A DNA stretch of 64,000 bases, from contig CM076996.1 in the NCBI GenBank assembly GCA_039090855.1, positions 45,226,469-45,290,468 on the forward strand. Direction: 5' to 3'. Position 1 is the stretch's first letter, and each line of letters begins with the position of its first letter. The DNA comes from Macrothele yani (Eukaryota; Arthropoda; Arachnida; Araneae; Macrothelidae). The notes beneath the pieces are model-generated. The model was given only the letters and a program-made list of their open reading frames with translations, did no database searches and had not been told where the DNA came from. Of the stretch, positions 12,577-23,052 are shown piece after piece. The translations under genes and the position numbers were made by a program.

Positions 12577-13986
12577 TACTGCTGGCCACCCAAAATGCAA
12601 CCCAAAGAAGGCCAACGAGATAGCAAGGCCAGATTTACTGGACACATAACAACGGATACAAAGATGAAACGATTGAGCTTACAGGCCCGTGCTACTTGCG
12701 GAACACGCAGACATCAATAGTTCATGTAGCCCCCATGGCTGAAAATAACGGCTGCTACACGCCGCGGCATCGAACGAAAGATGCTTTGGATGTGGGCTTG
12801 GGGTATGTCGGCCCAGGCTGCTTCCACACGTTGCCAGAGTTCATCAGGCGTAGCAGCGGGTGGTGCTTGCCGGGCCACTCGGTTGCCGATCAGAGACCAG
12901 ACGTCTTCGATGGGCGACATATCGGGAGAACAGGCGGGCCACGGCAGCAGTGACACCTGGTGAGCCGTGAAGAATTGTTTCACGATGCGTGCCACGTGTG
13001 GGCGCGCATTGTCCTGTTGAAACGTGGCCGCTGGCAGGTCCTGCAGGTAAGGGAGGACTACAGGCTCCAAAACGTCGGAGATGTAGTAGTGGCTGTTGAG
13101 TGTACCGGCGATGCGTACCAGAGGGGTACCATTGTCATATCCAATTGCGCCCCGAACCATAACACCAGGCGACTGACCAGTATGGCGATGCATAATGCAA
13201 GCGTCATACAGTCTCTCGCCGCGCTGCCGCCACACGCGGATACGGCCATCGTGGTGTTGCAGGCAGAAGCGCGATTCGTCGGAGAAGACAATGTCGGGCC
13301 ATTCCGTAGTCCAGGTGTGGCGTTCAACGGCCCACTGCCGCCGTACTCGCCGGTGGTGTAACGTTAATGGTAATCGGAGCAATGGGCGCCGTGCGACAAG
13401 TCCCCGCTCCTGCAGACGACGTCGAACGGTACATGCTGACACAGGTTGTTGCGCAATACACCTTAATTCCTGCGCTAATGTTCGTGATGTGGCGGTGCCA
13501 GCCGTCAATGCCCGCCGCACAACATGCCGGTCCTCTAGTTCGGTGGTGTGCCGCGGCTGCGGCAATCGCTCACGTCTGTCCGTCCGTCCCTCCTGCACCC
13601 ACCGATTCCATACTCGCCTCACTGTGGCAGGATGTCGTCCCATACGGGCGCCGATGTCTCAGTACGATAAACCGCTGTCGCGATAAGCCACTATTCGTCC
13701 TCTGTCGAACTCCGAAACGTGCTGGAATGACTGCCGTATTCTGCGACGAGGCATCAGGAAGCTTCGCACGCACAGGTCCGGCAGCACAACACACTTCCAC
13801 TACTTACACCCCGCCTTCTGTTCACCCTTCTTACAGTGCTGCTCGGTGGCGTGCCGGGCGCACATGATTTGCATATGTCCTGCAATGCTAATCGTTTGCA
13901 TGTCCTCTCGCGGGCGTCGCATGCTGGGAATTTCAGGCCAATCGGATGCTTCCTTCTTGGTGTTGCATTTTGGGTGGCCAGCAGTG
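12577..13986 (-). mobile_element. Tc1-like transposon, nearly intact (family 1)
   Basis: TA-flanked element with inverted termini (T/C)ACTGCTGGCCACCCAAA at both ends, the same family as 8205-9574. The transposase is encoded on the minus strand with a single visible disabling change. Length (1410 bp) is within the usual Tc1 range. Confidence 0.92.
12714..13754 (-). pseudogene. Tc1 transposase, one nonsense codon
   Basis: The frame starts at ATG 13754 (MPRRRIRQSFQHVSEFDRG) and ends with MNY at 12714, 346 codons plus stop, the normal Tc1 size. The only interruption is TGA at 13661-13659, codon 32, where the sister copy has CGA (Arg in YRDIGAR), a typical CpG transition. The DDE triad is complete: FSDES, QQDNA and PIEDVW, with 34 residues between the second D and the E (DD34E). 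The DNA-binding HTH includes MGRHPATVRRVWNRW. Translation restarting downstream would lose the first HTH part. Confidence 0.9.
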
Positions 13987-14288
13987 TAAAAGCAGTCGGG
14001 CAATGGACTGTAGTGTGGGTATCTAGGATTGGCAAAAGATATGAATGAGGACGGCCACTACTCTGAGTAGCTAGGACGGCCAAAAACAAACGCAGGACGG
14101 GCGCCTCTATGGCTACGGGCCTGAGAGAAAAACCAGACAAGAACATATACCTCAGTCACTTAAGCATAAAAAATTTTCTCAGTGAATTCGGAAAAGACAG
14201 GTAACGACGTCCTTTCAACTTCGCAACTACCGCAGAACTTTGCAACTTCAATGCAAACTTCTTATCTTCAATACAAGCTGTGTGTATA

Positions 14289-15497
14289 CACTAAAGAGCA
14301 ATTGAATTAGAGATACCTGTATAGTAACGTGTAGCACCACCTTTCGCTCTCATGACTGCGGCGATTCGTCTCGGCATGGACTCGACAAGACACCGGAAGC
14401 GTTGGGAAGCCATACGGATCCACGACCCCTGAACAAGCTCCCACAGTTCACGAAGATTTGATGGAGGGGGTCAGAGCCTCGAATATCTCTCTCGATGGCA
14501 TCCCAAATGTGCTCGATGGGATTGAGGTCAGGTGACCTAGCTGGCCAAGGAAGCGAGGTCACGTCGGTGGAGTGTTCATCCAACCATTCGGATACAATTC
14601 GGGAGCTGCATTGTCTTGTTGCAGGATGAGGTCCCCAGTGGGATGTTGAAGACGCACAAACGGGAGCGAATGGTCGTCCAGGATATCCCGGTAACGTTGA
14701 CCTGTGAGGGACGATGCCAAACGTACCAGGGGTCCCATTCTCTGTCCACGTAAACAGTCCCAGACGAGAATGCCACCCCCACCAGTTTGAAGAGTACCCT
14801 GCTGGCAAGAAGGATACATGGCTTCATGTGGTTTGCGCCGTACTCCTATCAGGCCATCCGCATGTACCAACCTGAATTTTGACTCATCAGTCCAGGCAAC
14901 ATTTTTCCACATGTCTAGGGTCCAGTGGCGATGTTCACGCGCCCATGCTAATCTTTGCACCCTGTGATGTGTGGTCAGCAGCGGTACCCTCGTGGGACGA
15001 TGGCTTCTGTACCCCATAGCGAGGAGATGGTTCTGGATGGTGTGGCTGCTGACACGTTTTTGTGCACCAGCGTTAAATTGCCGAGTGATTTCTTGCACTG
15101 TGGCCCGTCTATCAGCTGTTACAATGCGAGCTAGCCGACGATGACCACGCTCATCCCCACGCTGTTGTGCACGGCAGTTGGCCCTTGCAGGGATGGTTTT
15201 ACCGGATTCGATGTACTCACGGTGCACCTGTGACACAGTGGCTCGTGAAAATCACAGTGCCTGCACGACTTCCGAGATGGAGTGACCCATTCGTCGGGCC
15301 CCGACAATTTGCCCACGATCAAAGGCGCTTAGATCCTTCGTCTTACCCATACTGCGTCCGACTCTTACTGATTCCCATCGCATCACTCCTTATATTGTCG
15401 GATCGCTGCATACGTCATATAGTTTCCGTTTACAGGGCCACCCACAGCGCCACATTTGCATAACGCCAGCTGCCTCTAATGCAATTGCTCTTTAGTG
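14289..15497 (-). mobile_element. Tc1-like transposon (family 2)
   Basis: 24-bp inverted termini (CACTAAAGAGCAATTGMATT at each end) are flanked by TA (14287-14288, 15498-15499). The 1209-bp element encodes a Tc1 transposase on the minus strand. Its right TA overlaps the TAGTA flank of the adjoining hAT-like element. Confidence 0.9.
14350..15350 (-). pseudogene. Tc1 transposase with stop and frameshift
   Basis: It starts at ATG 15350 (MGKTKDLSAFDRGQIVG). TGA at 15254-15252 interrupts codon 33, and the frame then runs through the paired HTH (MSQVHREYIES onward) and the core AWTDESKFRLVHADG and LQQDNAAP. A frameshift near 14600 moves the end into another frame (SEWLDEHSTDV, SPDLNPIEHIWDAIERDI). 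The triad residues D, D and E are all readable with the usual spacing once the shift is allowed for. The C-terminus near 14350 is less certain. Confidence 0.85.
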
Positions 15498-15799
15498 TAG
15501 TAGGGTGGAGCGAAAAAACCGTTTTTTGAAATTCATATTGCCTGACTCATTATTAGGTTCCAAATGGGCTAGAACAAATTGTCTCCAAATTTCAGCCATA
15601 AATATTGGCCTCTTGACGCTTCAACAACTTAAGTGAATTTTTATTCTTTGTCAAAATCGCCATTGTCAGCGCGAGAAATTGTTTCCCACACCAAATTGTA
15701 TCTAAAGAGAGTACAGCTACAGTTATTGACAGGAGTAAGCTGAAGAGAGAACATCGGAAGGTACGGTCCCAGCTTGCGTCTACCGCTACACAAATAATA

Positions 15800-16920
15800 C
15801 AGTATTTGGGCGCCATCTACTTTGATGGGAGGAAGGACAAGGCTATAAGTGTATGCGAAGAAGGGAAATTCTTCCTACAGGGCTACAGGTGTGGAAGAGC
15901 ATATTGTTTTCTTGTCAGAACCTGGATCTGTTTATATAGGACATGTAACTCCGGATTCTGGGTCCAGTGCAGATATTACACGAAACATCACCAACTTCGT
16001 TACCCAGAAAGAGATTTCGCTTTCCAAATTGTTTGCTGTTGGCTGTGATGGAACGAACGTCAACACTGGGAAGAAAAATGGCGTAGTGACACGTCTTGAA
16101 ATCTTTGTTGGTCGTAAACTGCATTGGTTTGTATGCTTGTTGCACACCAATGAACTGCCTCTTCGTCATCTTTTCCAGAAGATTGATGGATAGACATCTG
16201 GGCCAAAACAGTTTTCCGGAACAATAGGAAGATCCCTGGGAACGTGTGAAACCCTTGCCGTGACAAGTTATGTCCCTATTCCAGTTGCTCTGCCCGAAAT
16301 TAACAAAAAAGATTCAGTACAGACCAAAAATACCTCCTTGATATTTCTAAGGCAGTATCCTCGGAAGAGTGCCCTCCAAACCTAGCAAGCAGGAGTCCTG
16401 GGAAGATGGCCCACTCAAGATGGCTCACTATACCAACAGAATTTTTCGCCTTTACGTATCAACCGCAGGACAACCAGATGATTTAAAGCTCCTAGCAGAA
16501 TATGTTATAAAAGTTTATGTGTCATCCTGGTTTGAAATAAAGAAAATCCCGAGAGCAACTTATGGAGCACGTCATCTTCACGGAATGATAAAGAAAAGTT
16601 CATTCTTGCCAGAAGAGTTTAAGGCAATCGTGCACAAAGTTATTCAGAGGAACTGTTATTTTGCTCACTCTGAAAACATTTTGTTGGCGATGCTGGAAGA
16701 TGAAAGAGCACACATTCGAGAACTTGGCCTGAGAAAAATAGTGAAAGCAAGAAAAACTGATTGGAAGGGGAAAGTACGCCATTTTGAGCTTTCCAAATTG
16801 AATTTCAAAGCAGAGGAGTATTTTGAGATGATACGCTGGGACAATATCTTGGAACCACTGGCTACCTTGAGCTTCAGCGACGAAGACAACACGATTGATC
16901 AGAGGCCGTTCACAGTTTGA
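15800..16920 (+). pseudogene. hAT-like transposase relic
   Basis: Successive plus-strand frames give YFDGRKDKAIS, then FLSEPGSVYIGHV, GCDGTNVNTGKKNGVV, LHWFVCLLHTNELPLRHLFQ, and after stops and frameshifts a long piece at 16369-16920 with WFEIKKIPRATYGARHLH and RELGLRKIVKARK. The FDGRKD and GCDGTN blocks are plausible first and second catalytic acids, and CLLHTNELPL resembles the CxxH segment of hAT proteins. Stops near 16190 and 16340 and at least two frame changes make it non-functional. I recall related uncharacterised proteins in arthropods and cnidarians but could not check this. Confidence 0.6.
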
Positions 16921-17023
16921 AATAGGAAAGCTCCTTTGCCATTCTCAAGTAGTAGAGAGTCATGTAAGACTGGTGACAGAAGCTTCAATTGCAACATGTG
17001 GTGCAGAAGCCAGGGATGGATTC

Positions 17024-17249
17024 TTTTTTTTTTTTTTTTTTTGATTGGAGGTTTAACGACCACCGTGAGCAACTCAATGGGCTATAAGCAGTCGCCCGTC
17101 CCTAATTTAGGGTCACTGGTTCCAGGGAAGGGAGAGAGCCAGTGCCGTAAGACAAACACAACATCCATGCCTCACCGGGATTCAAACCCGGACCCCGTTC
17201 GGACGAATGATCAGAGGCCACCGCTTAGACCACTGCACCACCGGGGCGG
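17024..17249 (-). mobile_element. SINE-A, full length, inside the hAT-like element
   Basis: Minus-oriented tRNA-derived SINE: head GCCGCCCCGGTGG, box A-like GTGGTGCAGTGGTCTAAGCG, box B-like GGGTTTGAATCCC, body ending TTAAACCTCCAATC and a poly(A) tail (T run on plus). The target duplication CAGGGATGGATTC is present on both sides (17011-17023, 17250-17262), which indicates LINE-assisted retroposition after the hAT-like element was in place. Confidence 0.93.
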
Positions 17250-17321
17250 CAGGGATGGATTCATACGCAGTCCCGGAACGAAATTCCGAATTTCAACACC
17301 AAGATGAATTTCTTCGGATCT

Positions 17322-17572
17322 CGCGTGGAACCTGAAGATGACGAGAACTTTTTTCCTGTTTCTTCTTTTACCAATTACAGCCATTTGTTGGGTTAGGAAA
17401 CAAAAATATTATAAAAAAAAAATGATTTCATGTTTTCACTTTTTTGACGTTCAAATTAAATGTTTTAAAAAATCCTAGTGTGGAACCTGAAGATGACGAG
17501 TTATTGAGCTGGAATTTTTTCATTGTGTTTTTTTAACCAAACAGAACCATTTGTTGGGTCAGGAAACAATAA
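17322..17572 (+). repeat. subterminal direct repeats of the hAT-like element
   Basis: Two copies of about 90-95 bp (about 17322-17412 and 17477-17572) share TGGAACCTGAAGATGACGAG and CCATTTGTTGGGT-AGGAAACA. They lie just inside the right terminus. Confidence 0.75.
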
Positions 17573-17978
17573 AATTAAAAAAAAAGTTTTTTTCAGCCTT
17601 TTTCACTCCACCCTAGTATACCGCTCTTGCTGCCTAAAGATTCATCTTGACCACAAATTCGTCATAAGATCATATTCATACATTTTTAATTCCACCTAAA
17701 AAATCAGCTAATGGGTATTATAATCAACGAGATTTTTTGGTTTAGCGTCATCTACGTGATTACTATTTACTAAGTTCGTAAAACGTACACTACGGATTCT
17801 TTTATATCTGTAGTTTTAATCACAAGTGGTTAACTGTTAGGTAACTAATTGGTTACTGCTCTTGAATAGCTGCGTTGCACATCAGTTATACTTTGTAACA
17901 AAAACACAAACCGCCAAAGATAAGAATCAGCATGAGAGAATACGTCCACTGCGTTATTTCTTTATTCAGCGAAAGGTC

Positions 17979-18137
17979 TATAACGAAGTAAACTTCTCCG
18001 TCACCTCTGTCCACGCCGGGCATCGAACCCGGGTCCCCTCATTCCGGAATAAGTCGCTCTCCCAACTGACCTACGCGGAAGTATGCTCTCACTGCTAGCT
18101 GCCTTTATCTCATGTACGTCCTGCGGTGCACATCACA
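17979..18137 (-). mobile_element. TRIM solo LTR
   Basis: 159-bp LTR, minus orientation (start TGTGATGTGCACC at 18137, end TTCGTTATA at 17979), flanked by GGTC on both sides (17975-17978, 18138-18141). It contains the tRNA-like module at 18080-18009. The acceptor is slightly decayed (first base T), with box B GGGTTCGATGCCC. The internal domain is absent, consistent with LTR-LTR recombination. Confidence 0.85.
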
Positions 18138-18526
18138 GGTCAAATCCACTGACACATCGCGATAACAATCTCAACATTTAACATCTACTCGTAATCCTTA
18201 CAGCTCCACGTGTATAGATTCCGATAACTCTGCAATCTGCTGTTAATACTACGAGCTCATTTATTCTCTACCATCTGCACTAATCAATCTGACCTCTGCA
18301 CATTCAGTGTTTCTGTTTTATCGTACTGTGACACACTGTCAATGTTGCCAAATAGAAAAAGCTCTTTAAAATCTGGAGAACAATATCACGCATACCATAC
18401 GAGGCAGGGTACATTGATTTTGTAAAAAAATTGGCGTGAGGTATTACAAGTCTAAAATGACATTTTTGCAGCAACGCATTACGAAGTACGCAATTGCAAA
18501 AGTGCAGCAGTGAGTGGATTTGGTAT

Positions 18527-18760
18527 ACAGTGGGTATAAAAAGTATTTTTGCACATCCAAAGTTTTCAAGATATTTTTGAGAAAAAAAAAGGAGAAATAA
18601 AACAGTGTACAGACATTGCACTACTAACAATAAACAATACTGAAAAAAAAACGAGTAAATTTTCAACGTCATTTGTACAAAACAACAAAGTAGCAACTTT
18701 CAGAGAACAAAAAGTATTTGCACATCTGAGCACTTCAACAATCAAAACAAGGTTTTTTTT
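18527..18760. mobile_element. terminal piece of a CAGTGGGT-type transposon
   Basis: The sequence beginning TA-CAGTGGGTATAAAAAGTA aligns through about 200 bp with the reverse complement of 22860-23052 (CAGTGGGTGTAAAACGTA). The shared TA-flanked end suggests one terminus of a Tc1/mariner-type or MITE family. No second terminus or coding sequence was found. Confidence 0.5.
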
Positions 18761-18794
18761 TCATGAAAGAAATACGGGATTACGCCATATAATA

Positions 18795-19252
18795 CAAATT
18801 TGGAAGATGACAATCCGATTTTTAGCGTAAATGTGACAAGGATGGTAAGTCACATAATATCCGAAAACTTGAAAATTTTCATCGTCCTGGAGTGGAACTC
18901 GAATCCGCGTCTCCCAGATAGCTCCCGGGTATGCTAACCACTACACCACCCAGAACGACCAAGTTTCAAGTTTCCGATCAATTTGACTATAACCATCACA
19001 GGATTCGCTACAAACATGAATGCCGGTTGCTTCGACTAGCGAATCCTGTGATGGTTATAGTCAAATTGATCGGAAACTTGAAACTTGGTCGTTCTGGGTG
19101 GTGTAGTGGTTAGCATACCCGGGAGCTATCTGGGAGACGCGGATTCGAGTTCCACTCCAGGACGATGAAAATTTTCAAGTTTTCGGATATTATCTGACTT
19201 ACCATCCTTGTCACATGTACGCCAAAAATTGGATTGTCATCTTCCAAATTTG
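18795..19252. mobile_element. long foldback MITE carrying a tRNA-like sequence in each arm
   Basis: Two arms of about 200 bp are near-perfect reverse complements around a short spacer (about 18998-19039). Termini CAAATTTGGAAGATG and its complement are flanked by TA, as in Tc1/mariner MITEs. Each arm holds a tRNA-like block: on plus at about 19088-19162, GGGTGGTGTAGTGGTTAGCA (box A) and GGATTCGAGTTCC (box B), with GGGAGAC between, resembling Asp/Glu tRNA layout. A second, single-tRNA copy is at 44340-44579. Confidence 0.8.
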
Positions 19253-19256
19253 TAAG

Positions 19257-19476
19257 TTTTTTTTTTTGTTTGTTTGGAGGTTTAACGACCACACCGTGAG
19301 CAACTCGACGGGCTTTAAGCAGTCGCCCGTCCCCAATTTAGGGCCACTGATTTCAGAGAACGGAGAGAGCCGGCTCTGTAAGGCAAACACAACATCCTTG
19401 TCTCAACGGGATTCGAACCCATCTCGGACAAAAGGTCAGAATCCAGTGCTTAGACCACTGCTCCACCAGAGCGGCC
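19257..19476 (-). mobile_element. SINE-A, diverged
   Basis: Minus-oriented SINE-A with T-rich tail sequence at 19257, body (TTAACGACCACACCGTGAGC, AAGCAGTCGCCC) and head complement CCACCAGAGCGGC. It lies directly against the foldback MITE end. No clear target duplication was seen. Confidence 0.85.
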
Positions 19477-19499
19477 AAAATGAAGTTCAATAGTTAACA

Positions 19500-19860
19500 T
19501 ATAAACTACTGGGCACAGATTAAAGCCTGAGGTCTCCTAATCGTGGAGAAGACAAGATTTCGAGTAGTTATTGCACTAATTTGTGCCCACTAGCCTTTAA
19601 GAACTTTCGATAACCCTGTTTTGCTGGAAATGTGGTGTTTTCCAATTTTTAAATCCAGAGGTTGCAACAAATTTTCGATTACATTAATATTAGGGATTGA
19701 GGGCGTGTAATTAATCTCCTCCTAACATTGTACAGCAGCCATTCGTGAGTAACCTTTGCGGTATGCTTCAGATCACGGGCGTATTTGTGGATTGTGCCGT
19801 TCTGGGCACCTCTCAATTTACCGCCCTTCTATTTCCAGTCATGGCGAAGCAACTTGTGCG
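19500..19860 (-). mobile_element. Tc1 C-terminal remnant
   Basis: Minus-strand reading gives SIPNINVIENLL followed by KIGKHHISSKTGLSKVLKG then a stop and WAQI. This matches the Tc1 block SPDLNxIENLW...HISSK...W. The terminus-like CTGGGCACAGATTAAAGC occurs near 19508. Only the C-terminal quarter is legible. Confidence 0.55.
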
Positions 19861-20791
19861 TTCAAAATGATATTAAGTGTGTGTAGCTGCTACATATCTC
19901 TGAAACGGTACTGAATCCAGCACAGAGATTTCGGATGGGGGAAGGGATTTATTTCTGGGGACATTAACACAGTCTGATTGGTGATAAAGGAGATCTCATC
20001 TGAGATCAAGGAGTCCGAAAAGCTGGAGGCGGTTTCAATTTTTCCGGGAAAAAGTCATCCCTATGATTCGATACTTCTTCAAACTATTCATGGCTTTAAT
20101 TAACCTATTTGATATAAAATATACTCAATATCAATTGAACGCAGCATATTTTCTTTTATCTCTCATTACCAGACGGGTCAGATAAAACCCTTAAATGGGA
20201 TTTAAAAGCTATAAATAATCTGCAAGTGATTTTAAAGCTACTGGACATACAGGATCTATTTAAAATTATAATGACTTAGGAAAACTTGAGAACGTTTAGG
20301 AGTTTGAGGCCGTCAAAAAATTTAGTTAAACTCACGTCCTTCTCTCTCAATGCAATTCTCGCCACCTCCGTACTTTTACCATTGCATTAATTATATTTTT
20401 ATTATTTTTCATTCTTTATGTTTTTTTAATATTTCCCGTTCTTTCATGTTTTACCGCTCCTTTTTTTTTCAATACTCTTCTTAGTTTCTTTTTGCCGCCC
20501 CCAAAATTATTACGCCTTCTGCTGTGACCAACATAATGCCATTGGTAAATACGACCCAGCTTCGGATTATTATCCTTATCGAAACAACAATATATCTTCA
20601 ATAGCAAACTGTCATGTAAATTGCATCACAAAATTTTAATATAATCTCGGGCATTCATATAGTTTTCGAGAAGTTAAGTTTACTACACCATTACATGACA
20701 TGCACCCCAGAACCATACCATGTCAGCCTCTATGTTTTTCTGTGATACAAACGTGTTTAGACCAAACTCATTGTTTGCTTGAAGCCAAATA

Positions 20792-22010
20792 CACTATCTA
20801 CCAACAAGTAATAGGACACCCCTGCAATCGACGATATCCGCGGTCCTAATACACGTCACGGCCGCCGCCGTTAAATATCGTGTGGGAAACAACAACGCAA
20901 CCAGTCGCATGCAAGATGCCACGCAGTTCGGAGCTGTCTGATTTCGAAAAAGGTGTAATCTTCGGGTATCACAGAAATGGCCGATCCATACGTGACATAT
21001 CCAGCGAGTTGAAATACCCAAAATCCACAGTGGCCTATGTGATTGGCAAGTGGAAGATGAGAGGTGACTGTCGGAATGTGCCCCGACCCGGCAGACCCAC
21101 AAAACTGGGAGTTAGAGACCGACGGGTGCTGACCAGAGACATTCGGAAGAACCGCACCAAATTGATGGGCCACATCCGCGAGGAGTTTCAACAGGCATCC
21201 GGGAGTGTTCCTTCGATGAATACCATCCGTAAGAAAGCCCATCTGCTCAGTTATCATGGACGTGCTGCCGCCCACAAGCCTTTGATCATCAAGTCCAATA
21301 GCGCTGCTCGGCTAACGTGGTGCAAAGAACGTCGACAGTGGATCGTTGAACAGTGGAAACAGGTTCTCTGGAGCGACGAATCAAGGTTCACCCTCTACCG
21401 TTCGGATGGCAGTGTCTGGGTTTGGCGTCTGCCTGGAGAACGCCACCTGCCGGAATGTATTGTTCCAACTGTGAAGTTCGGCGGCGGTGGAATTATGCTA
21501 TGGGGGTGTTTCTCCTGGTATGGCACTAGACCCTTGGTCGCAATTTCTGGTGGACTCAACGTCGAGACCTACTGCACTATTTTGGATGACCATGCGCTTC
21601 CTTCGTTGTGGCAGTTTTACGGGGTGGACCCATGTTACTTTCAGGATGACAATGCCACCTGTCATGTTGCGAGGTCCACCATGGGTTGGTATGGTGACAA
21701 TGGGGTTAATCGAATGGACTGGCCTGCGCAGAGCCCGGACCTTAACCTTATCGGGCACCTCTGGGACGAGTTGGAGCGTCGACTTAAGGGGTGCCCCTAC
21801 CGTGCGAAATTGGTGAAGGAACTGACCTGTCTTCTCCAAGCCGAGTGGAAGAAAATACCGCTAGCCGTCGTACAACGCCTGGTTGAGAGTATGACCCGGA
21901 AGGTCGCAGCTGTAATCGCCGTTCGTGGAGGTTCCACCAACTATTGAAGGTGAATAAACTTCGTTTTCCTTTGCTATCATAGGTGTCCAATTACTTGTTG
22001 GTAGATAATG
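20792..22010 (+). mobile_element. Tc1-like transposon with uninterrupted transposase (family 3)
   Basis: Inverted termini CACTATCTACCAACAAGTAA (20792) and complement ending 22010 are flanked by TA; size 1219 bp. A second copy occupies 39743-41971, enlarged by a TRIM array. Confidence 0.95.
20916..21947 (+). CDS. Tc1 transposase, full length but catalytic Glu replaced by Gly
   Basis: I chose the ATG at 20916 ([17 protein letters not shown]) because it matches the start in the sister copy; an in-frame ATG lies 12 codons upstream. The 343-residue frame has a paired HTH (about residues 5-110, including [17 protein letters not shown]), then [18 protein letters not shown] and [14 protein letters not shown]. 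In the sister copy the last block is SPDLNPIEHLW, so the DD34E glutamate is Gly here (GGG at 21753-21755) and the adjacent Pro is Leu. It can be read as an intact protein able to bind termini but not expected to cut DNA. Expression is not visible from sequence. Confidence 0.9.
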   Translation: MPRSSELSDFEKGVIFGYHRNGRSIRDISSELKYPKSTVAYVIGKWKMRGDCRNVPRPGRPTKLGVRDRRVLTRDIRKNRTKLMGHIREEFQQASGSVPSMNTIRKKAHLLSYHGRAAAHKPLIIKSNSAARLTWCKERRQWIVEQWKQVLWSDESRFTLYRSDGSVWVWRLPGERHLPECIVPTVKFGGGGIMLWGCFSWYGTRPLVAISGGLNVETYCTILDDHALPSLWQFYGVDPCYFQDDNATCHVARSTMGWYGDNGVNRMDWPAQSPDLNLIGHLWDELERRLKGCPYRAKLVKELTCLLQAEWKKIPLAVVQRLVESMTRKVAAVIAVRGGSTNY

Positions 22011-22428
22011 TAGTTTTGTGCCCATCAGACGCAAAAACATCGGATATGCTTCCGTCTGTGAATAAGACGTTCTTCCAGAAATACAAAGATCTTCCTTAGC
22101 AAAATGCAAGCGCTTTTTTTTAATTTTTGCTTCGCTAATGTGTGGTTTCTTTCTATGCGTGCTACCATGGTAATTTACTTTGCGTAAAGCATGTTCTGAC
22201 AGCGGAAGCACAAACATATTTATCTGTTTTCGCATTTGTTTAATGATCATACGGCGATCTCTATTAAATAAAATCTGTGGGTGACCTGAGAGCAGCTAAT
22301 TAATCGTTGTTCCTCGTACCTTTCAAATACACAGTGAACTGCTGAAAAAATTTACCGACTTCTACACTAATTGAACGAAAACGTTTACCTTGGAAATGTA
22401 GCACAGTAATATGCTCATGTTCAGATTC

Positions 22429-22651
22429 TGTTTTTTTTCTTTTATTGGAGGTTTAACGACCACCGTGAGCAACTCAATGGGCTATAAGCAGTCGCCCGTC
22501 CCTAATTTAGGGTCACTGGTTCCAGGGAAGGGAGAGAGCCAGTGCTGTAAGACAAACACAACATCCATGCCTCACCGGGATTCGAACCCGGACCCCTTTC
22601 GGACGAATGATCAGAGGCCATCGCCTTAGACCACTGCGCCACCGGGGTGGC
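22429..22651 (-). mobile_element. SINE-A with 13-bp target duplication
   Basis: Full-length minus-oriented SINE-A with poly(A) tail, intact box B (GGGTTCGAATCCC on minus) and target duplication CATGTTCAGATTC (22416-22428, 22652-22664). Confidence 0.93.
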
Positions 22652-22740
22652 CATGTTCAGATTCCGACAATTCCATTGCTTTAGGAGTCACTGTTTGAAC
22701 TACACGTCCTTAACGTTTGAATACTACAGCTCGGGTTACC

Positions 22741-22812
22741 ATCTGTGAACAATAACTCGTCATTCGGTTTGGCTGAAGACATCTGTGAACAATAACTCGT
22801 CATTCGGTTTGG
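22741..22812 (+). repeat. 40-bp tandem duplication
   Basis: ATCTGTGAACAATAACTCGT and following bases recur 40 bp downstream without change for 32 bp. Confidence 0.85.
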
Positions 22813-22859
22813 TTTACGCGGTCTAATTTGCATATTTCATTCTTCCAAAAGTGTGTGTA

Positions 22860-23052
22860 TATTTCATTCTTCCAAAAAACTTTTTGACTTCTGAAAATTG
22901 CCGTTTTGTTGTTTTATACAATGGCGTTTAGCAATTTATTGTTTCAGTACTATTTATTGTCAATACTACAAATCGTTTGTTTTATTTCTGCTCCTTTTCT
23001 GTCAACAATATCTTGAAATGTTTGGGTGTGCAAATACGTTTTACACCCACTG
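22860..23052. mobile_element. terminal piece of a CAGTGGGT-type transposon (second copy)
   Basis: Reverse complement of the 18527-18760 family, ending in ACCCACTG followed by TA at 23053. Only one terminus is visible. Confidence 0.5.

Larger units (their letters stand above)
15503..17613 (+). mobile_element. hAT-like DNA transposon with 5-bp TAGTA duplication
   Basis: Termini GGGTGGAGCGAAAAAACC (15503) and, at the other end, the complement of GGGTGGAGTGAAAAAGGC (17613) are inverted repeats of about 18 bp. TAGTA lies immediately outside both (15498-15502, 17614-17618). The body encodes a broken protein with RNase-H-like transposase motifs, contains a SINE at 17024-17249 and has a pair of subterminal direct repeats. 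I cannot assign it to a named superfamily with certainty. hAT-like is inferred from the protein; a 5-bp duplication would be unusual for classic 8-bp hAT. Confidence 0.7.

Noticed and set aside
13195..13867. Long plus-strand frames over the Tc1 at 12577-13986
   Set aside because: Antisense shadows of the minus-strand transposase.
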